Shown in pieces: positions 7,601-8,365 of a stretch of DNA of 8,365 nucleotides. Under the pieces are notes generated by a model. It searched no databases. It was not told the DNA's origin and saw only the letters and a list, made by a program, of their open reading frames with translations. Source of the stretch: Chloroflexota bacterium (GTDB taxonomy: Bacteria > Chloroflexota > Dehalococcoidia > Bin125); assembly GCA_026705105.1 (NCBI GenBank), contig JAPPBK010000404.1:1-8365 (forward strand), read 5' to 3'. The translations under genes and the position numbers were made by a program. Positions within the stretch are counted from its first letter, which is position 1; every line of letters begins with the position of its first letter.

Positions 7601-8099
7601 GCCCTGGCGCCACGACGCCTTCGATGTCGACGCCATCCGCAACCTGCAGGACGAAGACCCGCTCGTCGCCGCCGGCTGGGAGGGCCTGCTCTTCCTCACC
7701 TTCATCGCCATCGTCCTGCTCGCCGCGCTCGGCTTCCTCGTCGCTTCAGTGCTCGTCGCCCAACAACAACAGGGCGAGTTCGCAGTGCTCAGAACGGTGG
7801 GCTTCTCCCTACCCCAAGTGCTGCTGGTCGTGGGCATCGAGAAGATCCTGATCATCGCCGTCTCGATGGCGCTCGGTACCGCCGTCGGCCTCCAGCTCGG
7901 CACGATGATGCTCGAGTTCGTCGGCTTCGTCGAGACCGGCGAAACCGTTCTGCCGCCCTTCGTCACCGTCACCGACTGGGCCACCATCGGCGGCGCCTAC
8001 AGCGTGCTCGGCCTCGTCTTCCTCGGCGCCATCGGCATCATCGTCGCCCTCTACATGCGCATGACCATCGGCCAAATCCTCCGCATCGGCGCCGACTAG
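4698..8099 (+). CDS. Giant FtsX/MacB-superfamily ABC transporter permease (1,133 aa), paralogue 2
   Basis: It has the same fold plan as paralogue 1: TM1 25-42; outer domain 1 (43-314); TM2 315-338, TM3 362-384, TM4 412-433; TM5 460-476, TM6 496-517; TM7 550-571; outer domain 2 (572-993); TM8 994-1020, TM9 1040-1065, TM10 1094-1118. Coupling signatures are AEVALLKSRGAG and GEFAVLRTVGFS. Blocks shared with paralogue 1 include VLMSST/ALMSST after TM1, the LTGG turn, DPLLL before TM6, the LGV-type strand leading to LWYRED/LWFRED, and TGETVLPPF/TGRTVLPPF near the end. By hand, the first 49 aligned residues match at 21 positions. A jelly-roll-like stretch occupies about 675-850. The protein has no cysteine. 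ATG at 4698 is preferred over TTG at 4683, because a weak GAGG site precedes it and the TTG lies within an inverted repeat. The stop lies in a CTAG shared with the convergent small gene. The role is presumably ABC-driven export or force transmission across the envelope; substrate and ATPase are unknown. Confidence 0.93.
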   Translation: MGGIFSSLPTAFRIAVRRLNGNRRLMAAVAIGVILAVALMSSTSIYRNALQDLGLQTDLRRVSDAELDVRILNAAHGLSGGLAENSFDVIDRRLNIPSEYLADIKKSLTSATFFMTEVGGIPPDEDPRDRARVLWFEGVRERIELVDGQWPDPAPAATPDEPPIIDVAMGAEVAAAGNFTLGETRDIHASWRDDALPITIRLVGLVSPIDYTERYWGVRRDHFHIPVEKTDAFAFFAPRETLVEAMAGYMPELRARLEVAAQIDRAAFDADEAGLAAVRFRAAFEAITKEIDRARVETEIVNVLNDYETKEFFSSIPLLVLTLQIVGIVLFYLVLVSTMVVERQSAEVALLKSRGAGLGHIMSISTLEGLLLVALAMGLGPLVAREAIALLGFSPAFEGLTGGARLSVALDGEVYIWAAIGAALSFIALIWPAWRSNRATVVHFARSTSRPEDKPVFQRYYLDLVVVGVGALLFFQLQESGSLVTEDLFGGLQQDPLLLIAPAVFVVTVAVLFLRLFPLLLRVFGGIARVLGGASMQMVLWHLTRAPVQPGRLALLLIMATSLGMFGGTFGATLDKSFDDRAAYQSGAQLRLADLRSAGASVQMIESDLDEAPGVGEASVVLRTNASFSRGALDVTDATVLGVDPDSFSDVLWYREDFAVEDISSLVSRAAGPEFEVEEIRIPAEANFVGMWFWLPQTSGVINPSLRLIDDDGRYRDVRLVGLPRGRGFGIGAEQPEGWRFLYGDLRQGPGAPHLGPWFLQGISIRTAGSTNFSGTVGYDAIQYSTQTEIPENIIEVGFDNGIIIESFERQGRWTVLTDTTREGPLPDDARLSAEQAYDGDFGMRYVWNRQVRTGLPRGVRLAGPDAPVPVIVSREFLSEASLDVGAIVRLNLSSVYVPVEIVGSFDLFPTWDPEDARSLIVANRDYLFYRVNRNPATVGALSPNEVWIEPTGEDGLRQLRTWLEVTPPWRHDAFDVDAIRNLQDEDPLVAAGWEGLLFLTFIAIVLLAALGFLVASVLVAQQQQGEFAVLRTVGFSLPQVLLVVGIEKILIIAVSMALGTAVGLQLGTMMLEFVGFVETGETVLPPFVTVTDWATIGGAYSVLGLVFLGAIGIIVALYMRMTIGQILRIGAD
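6720..7247 (+). other. Jelly-roll-like beta domain inside outer domain 2 of paralogue 2
   Basis: Residues about 675-850 carry the same strand order as in paralogue 1: EIRIPAEANFVGMWFWLP, SLRLIDDDGRYRDV, GWRFLYGDL, LQGISIRT, GTVGYDAIQY, then IIIESFERQGRWTVL and DGDFGMRYVW. The W..L..DL, YDAI and ESFE...W patterns are those of galactose-binding-like sandwiches. Compared with paralogue 1, about 10 extra residues (ending EIPENIIEVGFDNG) precede the ESFE strand. The assignment is by pattern only. Confidence 0.45.
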
Positions 8100-8293
8100 C
8101 GGTCGTGCTGCTTTTCGCGGTTGGACTCGGACAACTCACGCTCGAGTCGCTGTTTCTGCTCCGCAAACTTCGCCAAGATTAGACCCCGTATCCAGTTGCT
8201 GTCAGAACGATTAGTGGCATCCGCCATCTTTCTGACGGCTGCCTTTTCCGATGGCTTCAGTCTGACATGCACACTTTCGGTGAGTTCTGCCAT
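8096..8293 (-). CDS. Small ribbon-helix-helix DNA-binding protein (65 aa)
   Basis: The protein looks like a CopG/Arc-type ribbon-helix-helix (RHH) protein. It has a short strand (SVHVRLKP, residues 7-14), helix A (SEKAAVRKMADAT, 15-27), a turn, and helix B starting in NRSDSNWIRGLI (28-39), which matches the common S.S..IR pattern. A long charged helix follows to the end. RHH proteins bind DNA as dimers through the strand, often repress their own gene, and serve as antitoxins, plasmid or relaxosome factors, or simple repressors. The ATG at 8293 has a good ribosome site, AAGGGAG (8300-8306), six bases away. The stop shares CTAG (8096-8099) with the permease stop. No toxin or other gene follows it on this strand, so a toxin-antitoxin role is not supported here. 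By hand count, 98 of 180 bases at 8101-8280 are G or C (about 54%), well below the neighbouring permease, which suggests transfer or a different origin. Confidence 0.78.
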   Translation of the reverse strand: MAELTESVHVRLKPSEKAAVRKMADATNRSDSNWIRGLILAKFAEQKQRLERELSESNREKQHDR

Positions 8294-8313
8294 GGCTTGC
8301 TCCCTTCAGTCAC

Positions 8314-8323
8314 ATCAAGTGAT
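8314..8323. promoter_or_regulatory. Candidate operator upstream of the RHH gene
   Basis: ATCA-AG-TGAT is an inverted repeat with a two-base centre, placed 7 bases upstream of the RHH gene's ribosome site. RHH repressors typically bind short palindromes at their own promoters, so autoregulation is plausible. A second short palindrome, ACATGT, lies at 8337-8342. No firm -10/-35 was found. Confidence 0.35.
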
Positions 8324-8365
8324 CCCAATTCTCTCCACATGTCAGCTAAGCGCCACCACAGCGAT
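8324..8365. other. Upstream region of the RHH gene, no gene seen
   Basis: The last bases of the window are AT-richer than the genes to the left. I see no coding frame and no clear promoter. The region is cut by the window edge, so a gene beginning further right cannot be ruled out. Confidence 0.4.

Noticed and set aside
6770..8182. Plus-strand open frame of 470 codons overlapping permease 2
   Set aside because: It is a frame-shifted shadow made largely of Arg and Pro; the permease frame carries the conserved motifs.
8096..8293. RHH protein as antitoxin of a toxin-antitoxin pair
   Set aside because: Antitoxin genes usually precede their toxin; downstream on this strand lies only the convergent permease. 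A partner to the right is beyond the window.
1..8365. CRISPR array, tRNA or rRNA genes, transposase
   Set aside because: I saw no regularly spaced direct repeats, no tRNA-like cloverleaf with conserved bases, and no transposase or integrase motif in any supported frame.

Overview
The window is GC-rich DNA (roughly two thirds G+C by eye) from a bacterium with tightly packed genes. The two giant FtsX-type permeases and the NorD-type VWA protein resemble proteins I associate with uncultured Chloroflexota. That placement is an inference from protein style, not a marker-gene result.

Layout: positions 3-599 (+) hold the C-terminal part of a NorD/CbbO-type von Willebrand A (VWA) domain protein. Positions 600-715 hold a hairpin and a compact palindromic repeat. 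Positions 716-1063 (+) encode a 115-residue multi-pass membrane protein of unknown function. Positions 1060-4557 (-) and 4698-8099 (+) encode two very large (about 1,165 and 1,133 residues) paralogous ABC-transporter permeases of the FtsX/MacB superfamily, arranged head to head around a 140-base divergent spacer. The spacer carries a second copy of the palindromic repeat. Positions 8096-8293 (-) encode a 65-residue ribbon-helix-helix DNA-binding protein of noticeably lower GC.

How the parts may work together: the two permeases share the same ten-helix plan, which is TM1, extracytoplasmic domain 1, TM2-4, TM5-6, TM7, extracytoplasmic domain 2, TM8-10. They align from end to end and probably share one control region, so they may be two forms, or two halves, of one exporter or mechanotransmission machine. 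No ATPase gene is present in the window, so the energy-coupling subunit must lie elsewhere. Each permease carries in its second extracytoplasmic domain a beta-rich stretch that resembles a galactose-binding-like or carbohydrate-binding jelly roll. One partner has no cysteine at all. The other has exactly four, in two close pairs, all outside the membrane, with one pair bracketing a proline-rich loop.

Both permease genes end in the same way: their TAG stop lies in a CTAG shared with the stop of a small convergent gene. The most unusual signals are this permease pair, the embedded jelly-roll-like segments, the cysteine asymmetry and the two three-way-junction-like repeats. None is proof of a new system, but the permease pair is the best candidate for one.
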